NCBI GenBank assembly: GCA_003551945.1
Contig: PUNZ01000200.1
Span: 1-34,315, forward strand
DNA length: 34,315 nucleotides
Direction: 5' to 3'
Source of the DNA: Halovenus sp.
GTDB lineage: Archaea > Halobacteriota > Halobacteria > Halobacteriales > Haloarculaceae
The notes beneath the pieces are model-generated. The model did not search any database, was not told where the DNA came from, and saw nothing but the letters and a program-made list of their open reading frames with translations. Positions 15,228-23,185 of this stretch are shown piece after piece (position 1 is the first letter of the stretch; each line of letters begins with the position of its first letter). The position numbers were made by a program, and so were the translations under genes.

Positions 15228-17588
15228 ATGATGGGAACACTGCTTTCGATGGTTCCGGCTTCGCTTACGGGCGGAACGCTTCTGATTATCGTTGCGGCCT
15301 TCACCGGAGCACTTGCCACAGTGCTGCTGTTTTACAGTTATCTCGCAGAGACCGATGAATTCAGAAAACCAATTCTGCTTACCTCCGGCATCGCAACGGT
15401 GTCGCTTGTTATTGCACACCTCTATCTGACCTACCAGTTTATCGTCGGAGATTACACTAACGCCTACGTTTATCAGAACTCCGCAGACCACCTTGACCTT
15501 CTGTATAAAATAACAGGCGTGTATGCGAATCACGAAGGCTCGATTCTCTTTTGGGCGACGCTGACAGCAATTGTCGCGACCTATACGGTCTATTCTTCGC
15601 GGTTTCAGGGATTGGGCTCTCGTCTTGTCCAATCTCTGTCGCTGGGCGTCGTGACGACGTTCGCGGTCATGCTCGTCACACAGAGTCCGTTCACTCCCAT
15701 CGAGGTCGCCCGATCCGGTGTGCCAGACAACTATGTCCCGCCGGATGGGAGTGGACTGAACCCGCTTCTCATCGACCCATGGATGGCAATTCATCCACCA
15801 ATCACTTTTGCCTCGTACGCCTTGCTTGTCGTCCCGTTTGCACTCGGTGTCACGCACTTCGTCGCGCTGTTCCGTGGACAAGACAGCGTCTTCAGAGAGT
15901 GGCTGCCAAGCATGATTCTCTGGCTCCGTGTATCGTGGTTGCTGCTGACCGCGGCAATTCTGTTCGGCGCAATCTGGGCCTACGGCGTGCTTGGCTGGGG
16001 GGGATTCTGGTCGTGGGACCCGGTTGAGACTGCAGTCCTGATTCCGTGGCTGTGGCTCACGGCAACGCTGCATGCCGCGAACCGCTACAGCAAAACTGGC
16101 GAGTACAAGCTGTTCGCACCGGCAGCAGCCGCGATTATCTTCCCGCTGATTATCTTTGCGACGACGGTCGTTCGGAGCGGTGTGTTCCGGAGCGTCCACT
16201 CATTCGCTGCGGGCGGTATCGGCGCTGGTGTGCTGTTCTTGCTCGTTGTGACCGGCATTCTCGCCGTTGGCCTGCCGCTTGCATACTGGCTGCTCAACGG
16301 CGGTGACGAGAGCAGCACGGACCGTGACTGGCTCAGTCACGGTCCGATTTTCCATGCAGTCGTCCTCTCGTTTGCCGTCCTCGCCTTTATCTCCGTCTGG
16401 GGACTGCTGTTCCCGGTCGTCAGAAGTACAATCACAGGCGTCGAGGTGAGCGTAGGACAGGACCACTATAACCTCTGGAGCTATCCCGTCGTCGTGGCGA
16501 TGCTCATTGTCGGTGGGCTGTACGCCTTACTGGATATGCGAAAGCGCCGACTCGCAATTGGCGCAACGGTAGCCGTCACGGTTGCCACGCTTATTGCGGC
16601 GTTCATTGCCCCCTCCGGAAACTGGTATCTGAGCGACCCGGCGGCCCATGACCCGATTGTCTACCGCGTTGTCGGAAATATGAGCGTCCTCTCTATCGTC
16701 CCGCCTGCGCTGTTTTTCGCCGGCACATGGACGGCGCGGTTTGTCTCACGGGCCAAAGGCGTTCCCTCACGCTCGTTCCAGATGCGAGAAGCAGGTATTC
16801 TCCTGATTCACGTCGGCGCAGCGGTGATGATAATCGCTATCTCGTTTATTTATCTGTTTGCCGCCTCGTCGTCCGTCGTCGTCGTCGGCCTCGAAGATGT
16901 CGGGAATCCGGATACCATCGTCGAGGAATCGGATGATGGACAGTACACCGTCGAAGTAACAGGATACGACTCAGACACAACACCGGGCGTCGAAGAGGCA
17001 GCGCTGACGCCGGAGGAAGTTCTCACTGCCTATGAGGATACGCCACTTGTGAGGGGTGAGGTAACGGCTATTGACCAGATAGAGGGGACAACTGTCGCTC
17101 AGCTTGATGGCTCCGATATCTGGCTGGCTGGCAGCCCTAACAGCGTCTCCTTTGAAGAAGGTGAGGAGGTTATTGCCCGCGGCACGCTGTTCGAATTCGA
17201 TTCGGAAGCCGACGGTGAGGCTGAAGCATACGTCTACACTGATGAAGAGAACCTCGGCACAGTGTCAGACCCGCCAAGCGACGTACACACCCCGCGCGTA
17301 ATTGACCACCAGATGGATATTACGGTCTACGAAGGCGATGAGAAAGTGACCTCCGGGACAATCGCTGCGCAGGACCACACCGATAACGAAATGAACACCA
17401 ACGACCCGCTCATCCAGCGCGGGCTAACCGGTGATACCTACGTCGTCGCAACGGAAATTGACGAAATCGGAGCGGGCCTCACAATTACCGAGTATCCGCT
17501 GGCGAACCAGATTTGGTTCGGTGTCATCATGGGAATGGTCGGAATGGTGTTGTTGCTCGTCGGTGACCGACGGCGCAACGCCAACTAA
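15228..17588 (+). CDS. ccmF: CcmF, cytochrome c haem lyase membrane subunit
   Basis: 786 residues from the ATG at 15228 (an ATG at 15231 is equally possible; the TTG at 15201 lies inside the previous gene). It is a many-helix protein with the haem-binding WWD signature WGGFWSWDPVE at about 256-266, conserved histidines nearby, and a C-terminal extracytoplasmic domain (about 560-770) before the last helix. CcmF takes haem from holo-CcmE and attaches it to CxxCH motifs, usually with CcmH. It is cotranscribed with the CcmG-like gene and converges on ccmB with a 22-nt gap. The length fits haloarchaeal CcmF, longer than the ~650 residues of bacteria. Confidence 0.95.
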   Translation: MMGTLLSMVPASLTGGTLLIIVAAFTGALATVLLFYSYLAETDEFRKPILLTSGIATVSLVIAHLYLTYQFIVGDYTNAYVYQNSADHLDLLYKITGVYANHEGSILFWATLTAIVATYTVYSSRFQGLGSRLVQSLSLGVVTTFAVMLVTQSPFTPIEVARSGVPDNYVPPDGSGLNPLLIDPWMAIHPPITFASYALLVVPFALGVTHFVALFRGQDSVFREWLPSMILWLRVSWLLLTAAILFGAIWAYGVLGWGGFWSWDPVETAVLIPWLWLTATLHAANRYSKTGEYKLFAPAAAAIIFPLIIFATTVVRSGVFRSVHSFAAGGIGAGVLFLLVVTGILAVGLPLAYWLLNGGDESSTDRDWLSHGPIFHAVVLSFAVLAFISVWGLLFPVVRSTITGVEVSVGQDHYNLWSYPVVVAMLIVGGLYALLDMRKRRLAIGATVAVTVATLIAAFIAPSGNWYLSDPAAHDPIVYRVVGNMSVLSIVPPALFFAGTWTARFVSRAKGVPSRSFQMREAGILLIHVGAAVMIIAISFIYLFAASSSVVVVGLEDVGNPDTIVEESDDGQYTVEVTGYDSDTTPGVEEAALTPEEVLTAYEDTPLVRGEVTAIDQIEGTTVAQLDGSDIWLAGSPNSVSFEEGEEVIARGTLFEFDSEADGEAEAYVYTDEENLGTVSDPPSDVHTPRVIDHQMDITVYEGDEKVTSGTIAAQDHTDNEMNTNDPLIQRGLTGDTYVVATEIDEIGAGLTITEYPLANQIWFGVIMGMVGMVLLLVGDRRRNAN

Positions 17589-17610
17589 GATGATGGATTG
17601 AGACCGCCCG

Positions 17611-18288
17611 CTATTCTTCGACCACGTACTCAAAGGTCATCCACCCAACAATGAGCACCAGCAGGTCATAGACCAACAAAATCTGCAACCACTCGAACGC
17701 GTTTGCGGTGGCGATGTCAACCTGTGTGAGTGCAGTCCCGGAGAGGATGACAGGGATGACCAGCGGGATGAGTAACACCGGTAGCAACGACTCTTGCAGC
17801 GGGGAATGAAGCATGAGCATCGAGAGGAGGACACCGACCGCGCTAAACCCGATTGCCACGAGCGGAACCACAAGCGCAAGCAAGAGCAGTGAATCGGCTT
17901 CGAAGGCATAACCGAGGAATATCCCGACAAAAAACAGCGAGAGAAGGCTGATGAACCCGATGAGTATGGCTGCGCTGATGACTTTACCGAGATAGATGGC
18001 TGAACGGTCAACGGGCGCAAGCAACAGTCCCTCGATGGCTTCGTTCTGGCCCTCCAGGGCAACGGCGTGGCTCAACCCAACTGCACCGCCGAAAACCACG
18101 GCCAACCAGAGGGCACCACGAGCGAGGATATCTCGGTCTTCGACGCGTTCGCCGAACACAAACGAGAAGACGACGATAATGAGAAATGCAAAGACGAACG
18201 CGGCGTTTATCGTCTGCTTGCTTCGGGTTTCAACGATGAGGTCCTTGCGAGCAATCTCATAGATCGTTCGAAAGTAACGCCCGCGCAT
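17611..18288 (-). CDS. ccmB: CcmB, haem ABC exporter permease
   Basis: 225 residues with six predicted membrane helices and the CcmB-like N-terminus (RTIYEIARKDLIVETRSKQTINAAFVF), then GALWLAVVFGGAVGLSHAVALEGQNEAIEGLLLAP, characteristic of the family. CcmB is the permease of the CcmABCD ABC complex that frees holo-CcmE. The ATG at 18288 shares its A with the ccmA stop (TGATG); a GTG one codon earlier is possible. It forms the ccmA-ccmB operon. Confidence 0.92.
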   Translation of the reverse strand: MRGRYFRTIYEIARKDLIVETRSKQTINAAFVFAFLIIVVFSFVFGERVEDRDILARGALWLAVVFGGAVGLSHAVALEGQNEAIEGLLLAPVDRSAIYLGKVISAAILIGFISLLSLFFVGIFLGYAFEADSLLLLALVVPLVAIGFSAVGVLLSMLMLHSPLQESLLPVLLIPLVIPVILSGTALTQVDIATANAFEWLQILLVYDLLVLIVGWMTFEYVVEE

Positions 18289-19052
18289 CACTCTCCCCCA
18301 CCATCAACCGTCGTCGGCGTTGTTCCCGTCGGTGAGACACCGGGCGTTGTCTGTCCATCGCCCAATCGACAGTGTTTGTCATAGCGCTCGATAAGCTCGG
18401 TCACGTCGTCGAACTCGGTCGTTTCTGCCTGTTCGACGAGTTGTCCTCGGTAAAGAAAGAGTACATAGTCGGCAAGATGATAGCCGCGTTCGAGGTCATG
18501 GGTCGTCGCAATCACTGTTTTGTCCTCAAGCGTCGCAAGGACCTCGGTAATTCGCTGGAGCGAAGCCTGGTCAAGCCCCGAGTAGGGCTCATCAAAAAGC
18601 AACAGGTCAGGGTCATGCAACAGCGCGCGGGCGAGCGAGACGCGTTTTTGCATCCCGTGAGAGAACCCGTCTACTCGGTCGCTGCCGCGCGTGGCCAAGC
18701 CGACGGTTTGGAGGAGCTGTTCACCACGTGATTCTGGGACACCGTGTAACCGTGCGTGGAGTTTGAGGTTCTCGCGCGCAGTCAACTCGTCGTACAACAT
18801 GGTGTCGTGACCAACGACGCCAATTCGTGAGCGCGCGTCAGCGTTGCCGATAACTGGCTCGCCGTCGAGCAGGATATCGCCCTCGGTTGGGCGAGAAAGC
18901 GACGCTAACATCCGGATAAGCGTCGTTTTCCCGGCCCCATTTGCGCCGACGATGACCGCCGAGTCCCCGGCATCCAGTTCGAACGAAACGGATGAAACGC
19001 CAACGTGGGGGCCGAACTGCTTTGTGACAGCCGAGACAGTAAGCAACGACAT
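18288..19052 (-). CDS. ccmA: CcmA, haem ABC exporter ATPase
   Basis: 254 residues from the ATG at 19052; the longer frame to 19193 runs into the divergent gene. ABC ATPase: Walker A GANGAGKT at about 36-43, signature region FSHGMQKRVSLARALL, Walker B DLLLFDEP, and H-loop ATTHD. The short ATP-binding protein fits CcmA, which drives release of haem-loaded CcmE. A Pro/Thr/Gly-rich tail of about 20 residues is added. Overlap with ccmB and divergence from ccdA confirm the assignment. A shared promoter at 19076-19086 predicts a leaderless mRNA. Confidence 0.93.
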   Translation of the reverse strand: MSLLTVSAVTKQFGPHVGVSSVSFELDAGDSAVIVGANGAGKTTLIRMLASLSRPTEGDILLDGEPVIGNADARSRIGVVGHDTMLYDELTARENLKLHARLHGVPESRGEQLLQTVGLATRGSDRVDGFSHGMQKRVSLARALLHDPDLLLFDEPYSGLDQASLQRITEVLATLEDKTVIATTHDLERGYHLADYVLFLYRGQLVEQAETTEFDDVTELIERYDKHCRLGDGQTTPGVSPTGTTPTTVDGGGE

Positions 19053-19075
19053 TACGTGAGCGTTTGAGAACGGGC

Positions 19076-19086
19076 AAGTTAAACGT
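19076..19086. promoter_or_regulatory. Symmetric bidirectional promoter of ccmAB and ccdA
   Basis: One TTAA core (19079-19082, in GTTAAAC) sits in the 56-bp gap between divergent start codons. Its centre, 19080.5, is exactly 28.5 bases from both ATGs (19052 minus, 19109 plus). That is the usual distance between TATA centre and the start codon for leaderless genes here, so one box could serve both directions. Confidence 0.5.
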
Positions 19087-19108
19087 TCTACTTCCCTACC
19101 GACGGGCA

Positions 19109-19786
19109 ATGGATATTCCAGGCCTGTCCGTCGTTTTTCTGGCCGGGATTGCGACGATTTTAACGCCATGTTGTCTGCCGTTGTTGCCGCCACTGCTTGC
19201 TGGGAGTGTGGGCCATCGGTTGCGGCCGCTTGCTATCGTGACGGGGAGCCTGACTTCCTTTACGGCGCTTGGGCTGCTCGTTGGGACGCTCACTGCATTT
19301 TCGCCCGACGCCCTCCGTACGCCGGCGTTTCTCGTCATTATCGCGTTCGGCGCAATCATGGTCGATGAGGACCTCCACCGGCTCTACTCGACGTACTCCT
19401 CGAAGCTCGCCGGGCGCGCGACGGTGCGGGTGACCGCCTTGGATGAGCAGCGTCACCCACTCCTTTCAGCGTTCGTTCTCGGGCTTGCCCTTGGCCTCAT
19501 CTGGCTGCCGTGTGTCGGGCCAGTCCTTGGCGCGGTCCTGGCCTATGCTGCGGCTGGCGGTGGGACGGCGGACAGTGGGCTGTTGCTGTTTACCTACGGC
19601 GTTGGGTTTGCCATGCCACTGCTTGGCGTTGCCTACGGCGCAAAGGTGGCTGGAAAGCCGTTACAAGAACGCGTGACAGCACTCAATCGGCCGGATGTCA
19701 TTCGGCGAGTTATCGGCATTGTCCTGTTGCTTAGCGGGGTTGCGTTGCTCTTTGATTTGGACCGCCTGATGCTGTCGTTACTTTAA
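19109..19786 (+). CDS. ccdA: CcdA/DsbD-type thiol-disulfide membrane transporter
   Basis: 225 residues from the ATG at 19109. Six predicted helices with two Cys-Pro signatures of CcdA/DsbD: LTPCCLPLLPPLL (Cys21, Cys22) and LPCVGPVLG (Cys135). These proteins carry reducing electrons from cytoplasmic thioredoxin across the membrane to CcmG-type thioredoxins. The double Cys at the first site is notable: most CcdA have one cysteine there. It is divergent from ccmAB through a shared short promoter region and convergent on the DUF411 gene with a 16-nt gap. Confidence 0.9.
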   Translation: MDIPGLSVVFLAGIATILTPCCLPLLPPLLAGSVGHRLRPLAIVTGSLTSFTALGLLVGTLTAFSPDALRTPAFLVIIAFGAIMVDEDLHRLYSTYSSKLAGRATVRVTALDEQRHPLLSAFVLGLALGLIWLPCVGPVLGAVLAYAAAGGGTADSGLLLFTYGVGFAMPLLGVAYGAKVAGKPLQERVTALNRPDVIRRVIGIVLLLSGVALLFDLDRLMLSLL

Positions 19787-19802
19787 GCGACACACGGGAG
19801 AA

Positions 19803-20330
19803 CTATACCGTGGTGAACTCAGAAACTGTGCCATCATCGTCGAAGGTGTACACCTGCAACGGGTCGCCAGGCTCACCCATCCCTGGCGAGTCAGCAGGCA
19901 TGCCTGGAATAGCAATACCTGCAACAGAGAGTTCCTCTTCGAACAACTGCTCGATAGCTTCGAGTGGGACATGTCCCTCTACGAGAAACTCATCAACAAC
20001 TAACGTGTGACAGCTTCGGATATCATCGGGGACACCGAGTTCCGTCTTTTTTTCCGGCAAGTCTGCAGTCCGCTCGACGGTGACATCAAAATCGTGCAGC
20101 GCGAGGTAGGCCACATAGTCCTCACAGCAGCCACAACTTGGGTCATGATACTGTGTAATGGATGAAACGGGAAGTGAGCCATCCCACGACCACGTTTCAA
20201 TCGGCGTATCGGCATCCGGAACATCATCTTCGGTTTCAGGTACCGATTCATCGTCGCCGCCGAGACAACCAGCCATCCCGACAGCGAGCGCTCCCGAACC
20301 AAGACAGAACTGCCGGCGAGTTGGCCTCAT
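19803..20330 (-). CDS. DUF411-family Tat lipoprotein (predicted copper-binding)
   Basis: 175 residues. Tat-type signal (RRQF, residues 5-8) with lipobox MAGC (lipid Cys22), followed by an acidic linker. The DUF411 domain (about 54-160) has HDPSCGCC (His62, Cys66, Cys68, Cys69), SCHT (Cys107-His108) and the EGHVP motif (His120). DUF411 proteins have a thioredoxin-like fold and are usually linked to copper resistance or copper delivery. Here the neighbours are CcdA and CcmE-like genes, so a thiol or metal role in cytochrome maturation is possible. An alternative is copper delivery to a surface protein. A weak TATA lies about 30 bp upstream. Confidence 0.88.
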   Translation of the reverse strand: MRPTRRQFCLGSGALAVGMAGCLGGDDESVPETEDDVPDADTPIETWSWDGSLPVSSITQYHDPSCGCCEDYVAYLALHDFDVTVERTADLPEKKTELGVPDDIRSCHTLVVDEFLVEGHVPLEAIEQLFEEELSVAGIAIPGMPADSPGMGEPGDPLQVYTFDDDGTVSEFTTV

Positions 20331-20439
20331 GATGGTTACAGTTCGAAGTACGCACTCAAATACCGCTCGCCAGTTCTAACGGAATGGGAACAACGAGACA
20401 ATCAGAACGATTCTTACGTTGTGAAGACAGGCGAAGCCT

Positions 20440-20465
20440 TGATACGTTCAAATCTGATACGTATC
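20440..20465 (+). promoter_or_regulatory. Repeated TGATACGT and palindrome at the ccmE start
   Basis: TGATACGT occurs at 20440-20447 and 20455-20462. The second copy is part of the 10-bp perfect palindrome GATACGTATC (20456-20465), ending four bases before the ATG. No strong TATA box stands out at -28, where the first copy lies. A bound protein here would block transcription start. Confidence 0.35.
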
Positions 20466-20469
20466 GATA

Positions 20470-20940
20470 ATGGAACGCCGAACCAAGCTCCTGTTTGGTA
20501 GCGTCTTCGTCGTGGTTCTCTTAGCTGTTCTTGCGACGACGACGATGGGCTCTTCAGCAGAGTTTGTCACCCCGGAAGACCTCGAAGGCGACAGCCAATA
20601 CGAAGGAGAGGTCGTCCAGCTCGAGGGGATTGTCGTTGATTTGGACGATGAGGACGGTATCGAATTCGACGTCACTGACGGAAACTACACGGTTGCCGTC
20701 GCCTACGATGGGGAGAAACCTGAGACGTTATCCGAAGGCCGGGAAGCCGTTGCTGAAGGCCACTTCAACGGTGACGCGGTCACTGCTGAGGACCTGACCA
20801 TCCGTGCGCATGAAGGAGAAGACGGCCACCCTGGAGATGATGAAGATGGCCCAGCGTACGATGACGACTATGACTATGATGGTGACGAATACGACTACGA
20901 TGAGGACTACGGAGACGAGACGAACAACGAGAGCGCCTAA
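20470..20940 (+). CDS. CcmE-like haem chaperone with atypical motif
   Basis: 156 residues. Signal-anchor helix (about 7-27), then an OB-fold beta barrel (about 30-118) with the CcmE pattern: TPEDLEGDSQYEGEVVQLEG, YTVAVAYDGEKPETLSEG, VAEGHFNGDAVTAEDLTI. CcmE holds haem outside the cell between CcmABCD and CcmF. The usual haem-attachment motif after the last strand (HxxxY in bacteria, CxxxY in many archaea) is absent. The segment reads IRAHEGEDGH, with no Cys and no properly spaced Tyr. The tail (about 125-156) is a Tyr/Asp-rich repeat (DYDYDGDEYDYDEDY). Neighbouring ccmA/B/F and a CcdA support a CcmE-family role, but function without the motif is unproven. Confidence 0.75.
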   Translation: MERRTKLLFGSVFVVVLLAVLATTTMGSSAEFVTPEDLEGDSQYEGEVVQLEGIVVDLDDEDGIEFDVTDGNYTVAVAYDGEKPETLSEGREAVAEGHFNGDAVTAEDLTIRAHEGEDGHPGDDEDGPAYDDDYDYDGDEYDYDEDYGDETNNESA

Positions 20941-20996
20941 GACAGCGTATTACGGTGGCGCGTGAACCGAGCGACCCGGCGAGATAATTAAGAGAG

Positions 20997-22496
20997 ATGA
21001 AACGAGCATTCCTCACTAACGTAATTGCTGTACTTGCCATCGGCGTCTCGACAGTTGCAACGTCGTTTGCGCTGTTTGCAACCTCCGAACGGTTTCTTGT
21101 ATCATCGTTCAACTTTGTTGCACTGGAAATTCTGCCGAGTGAGTTCGTCTCGACGGTGATTCAGGAGTTCGGTAACGACGCTCTCTGGCTGAGCATGGTC
21201 TTTACGGGGTTTGTGCTCTCGGTACTGCTCGGTGCTATCGGACTCGGGAGTTACCGATTGGTCGGGCGTGTACTCTCGGTGTATGAACGCGAAGTAGGTG
21301 TCGCTGTTGCGACTGTGTTGTTGTTCGTTGTTGCCGCGGTTGTCGTCGGCGATATCGTCTCAGCAATTGCCCCCGCGCTCGTCGGAGGGCTTGCTGTGCT
21401 GGTCGTCGAAGACCTCCCCGGAATCACCGAGGAACCACTGGACGCCGAGCGTCGGACGACAGTCCAAGTGCTCGGTGGGATTGCGGCATTCAATATTCTC
21501 GCACACGTTGTCGGCTTCATCCGACGTGAACAGACACAGGCAACTGAGCAAGCCCTGCAAGCCGGAGCAGTCCGTCGGGAAGCGGAGTCACTGGTCAACG
21601 ACGCCAACGAAAAATCACTTGCAGCGGAGAATCTGAAGCCGCTTATCTCCGAGATTGGCGTCTTCTATACAGTCGATATCAATCCGGAGCCGCCACAGCT
21701 CAATGCGAACGAGTGGACACTCTCGGTGACGGGAGCAGTCGACGAAGAAGCGAGTTTCGACTACAACGATATCCAAGGTCAGGAAATTGTCCACGAGCAC
21801 AAAGCAATCAGGTGTCTGAGCGACGATATTGACGGCGACCTGCTCGACAACGCAGTCTGGACCGGCTGTCGAGTTGGCGACCTATTGGATGATGTCGAAC
21901 TGCAAGGCGATTATGCGATGATGTACGGTGCAGATGAGTACTACTACTCGATTGCAGTCGACGAACTCAAAGACTGCACCCTTGCGTTCGGAATGAATGG
22001 GTTCGAACTGCCACCAGAGCATGGCTATCCCGCTCGGTTGCTCGTTCCAAATCGCTGGGGCAAGCTGCATATGAAGTGGCTCGTTGAGATTGAAATTATC
22101 GACGCCGAGGATGGAGGCTACTGGGAGGACCGCGGCTGGGACGGGATGGGCGAGGTCAACGCGGTGACAAAGCTTGACCAGATTAACCGACTTGGAGGCG
22201 GGACAATTCAGGTTGTTGGACACGCGTATGCCGGTTCCCGTGGCGTTGATACCGTCGAAGTGTCGCTCGATGGTGGTGACTCGTGGGAAGATGCGATGCT
22301 CAGCGAGCAGTTGCCCGACCCCGATACCCTCCGCCAGTGGGTCTATGAGATTCAGCCTGACGAACACGACGAGAGTTCCTTCGAGTTCCGCGCCCGGCTT
22401 GTCGATGGCGAAGGAACGACACAGACCGAAGAGCAATCCGGCCCGCATCCTGATGGTGCAACTGGCTGGATAGAGCGTTCAATTTCGGCGAATTAG
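20997..22496 (+). CDS. Membrane-anchored sulfite-oxidase-family molybdopterin protein
   Basis: 499 residues. Four hydrophobic helices at the N-terminus (about 8-27, 62-90, 101-137, 157-175) anchor it, followed by a linker and a sulfite oxidase/YedY-type molybdopterin domain (about 215-390). Cys273 (in AIRCLSDD) is at the position of the conserved molybdenum ligand. The segments VPNRWGKLHMKWLVEIEI and a C-terminal Ig-like dimerisation domain (about 395-499) with GGDSW are typical. The substrate is unknown: family members oxidise sulfite or reduce S- or N-oxides. It lies 56 nt downstream of the CcmE-like gene on the same strand and may be cotranscribed. Electrons could pass to or from the membrane helices. 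Confidence 0.88.
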   Translation: MKRAFLTNVIAVLAIGVSTVATSFALFATSERFLVSSFNFVALEILPSEFVSTVIQEFGNDALWLSMVFTGFVLSVLLGAIGLGSYRLVGRVLSVYEREVGVAVATVLLFVVAAVVVGDIVSAIAPALVGGLAVLVVEDLPGITEEPLDAERRTTVQVLGGIAAFNILAHVVGFIRREQTQATEQALQAGAVRREAESLVNDANEKSLAAENLKPLISEIGVFYTVDINPEPPQLNANEWTLSVTGAVDEEASFDYNDIQGQEIVHEHKAIRCLSDDIDGDLLDNAVWTGCRVGDLLDDVELQGDYAMMYGADEYYYSIAVDELKDCTLAFGMNGFELPPEHGYPARLLVPNRWGKLHMKWLVEIEIIDAEDGGYWEDRGWDGMGEVNAVTKLDQINRLGGGTIQVVGHAYAGSRGVDTVEVSLDGGDSWEDAMLSEQLPDPDTLRQWVYEIQPDEHDESSFEFRARLVDGEGTTQTEEQSGPHPDGATGWIERSISAN

Positions 22497-22505
22497 CGTC
22501 GCTTA

Positions 22506-22589
22506 CTCCACCGTCTGAAAGAACAACAAAGTCGACACCCTCCCCCTCTTCGACGGTATCAATCCGCTCTGGCGGAAGTTCTGCCTCAG
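22506..22589 (-). pseudogene. Possible remnant of a coding sequence
   Basis: The minus strand here reads like a protein C-terminus (PPERIDTVEEGEGVDFVVL, acidic and haloarchaeal in style), with a stop codon in frame upstream and no start. It continues antisense into the molybdoenzyme gene. It may be a leftover gene fragment. The adjoining GAGCTAGCTC at 22597-22606 is a short perfect palindrome. Confidence 0.25.
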
Positions 22590-22615
22590 AGCCAGTGAGC
22601 TAGCTCGCGCTACCA

Positions 22616-22822
22616 TCAGTCCGTCGTCGCCTGTTCATGCGTGTGGTGATAAAACCGAATGTGAGCCGTATTATCCACTGTATGCGGCTCGAAGCAGACC
22701 CGCCGGTACCGGTCATTTGACTGGAGGCCGACCATCAATCCTGAGGCGTGCTCAGTCACGGAATCGTACGGTGCCTCACAGACCGGACAAACAGCGGGTT
22801 GATTTGATGGGATAAACGGCAT
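22616..22822 (-). CDS. Small zinc-ribbon-like protein
   Basis: 68 residues. A CPVC knuckle at 12-15 and a further Cys43 (RRVCFEPH) with several His (34% of the last 20 residues are His/Thr/Asp/Glu) suggest zinc binding. Short zinc-knuckle proteins of this style are common in haloarchaea, usually of unknown function. No promoter is obvious. It is flanked by a possible gene remnant and the tRNA-linked repeats. Confidence 0.6.
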   Translation of the reverse strand: MPFIPSNQPAVCPVCEAPYDSVTEHASGLMVGLQSNDRYRRVCFEPHTVDNTAHIRFYHHTHEQATTD

Positions 22823-22935
22823 GGGACATCGTGAACGAAGCTGAAAGCGCGAAGACGGCTAACAGCTACTCGGTTGTCTAGGCATCAGTTCCACAAAAAC
22901 AAATAGATACCCTCGCTTGTGTGGACCAAACTCCA

Positions 22936-23185
22936 CGGTTCAAACCCGCGTGGCTTTCGCTGCTCACTATGGTTCGCAGCAAAAAGCCAGGGGCCGCATA
23001 TTGAACCACCAGAACTTCGTTCCCTCGTTCTGTCATTCAAATCCGGCCTATCGGCTTTTCGTCCTCGTTATACTCAGACAGAAAAGCCAGGGGCCGCATA
23101 TTGAACCAGAGGAAGACTCACTGCGTTCGTCTTCCAGGGTTCAAACCGGCGTACCTTTCGCTCCTCACTTTTGTTCGTCGCAGAA
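22936..23185 (-). repeat. Tandem ~100-bp repeats carrying copies of the tRNA-Cys 3' end
   Basis: GCCAGGGGCCG starts at 22986, 23086 and 23187, so the period is 100-101 bases; the last copy is the real tRNA-Cys 3' end. On the plus strand each unit has this block followed by a TTGAACC-like T-arm part, a hairpin whose arms differ between units (CAGAAC/GTTCTG in unit one, GGAAGAC/GTCTTCC in unit two), then TTCAAAYCSGGC and an AGAAA tail. A third, partial unit precedes at 22936-22985. No convincing gene is present here. Confidence 0.65.

Noticed and set aside
15216..16199. Long minus-strand open frame opposite ccmF (and similar ones opposite the peroxidase at 13700-14383 and hemC at 25827-26753)
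   Set aside because: They mirror strongly supported genes, have Arg/Cys/His-rich compositions unlike acidic haloarchaeal proteins and show no family motifs.
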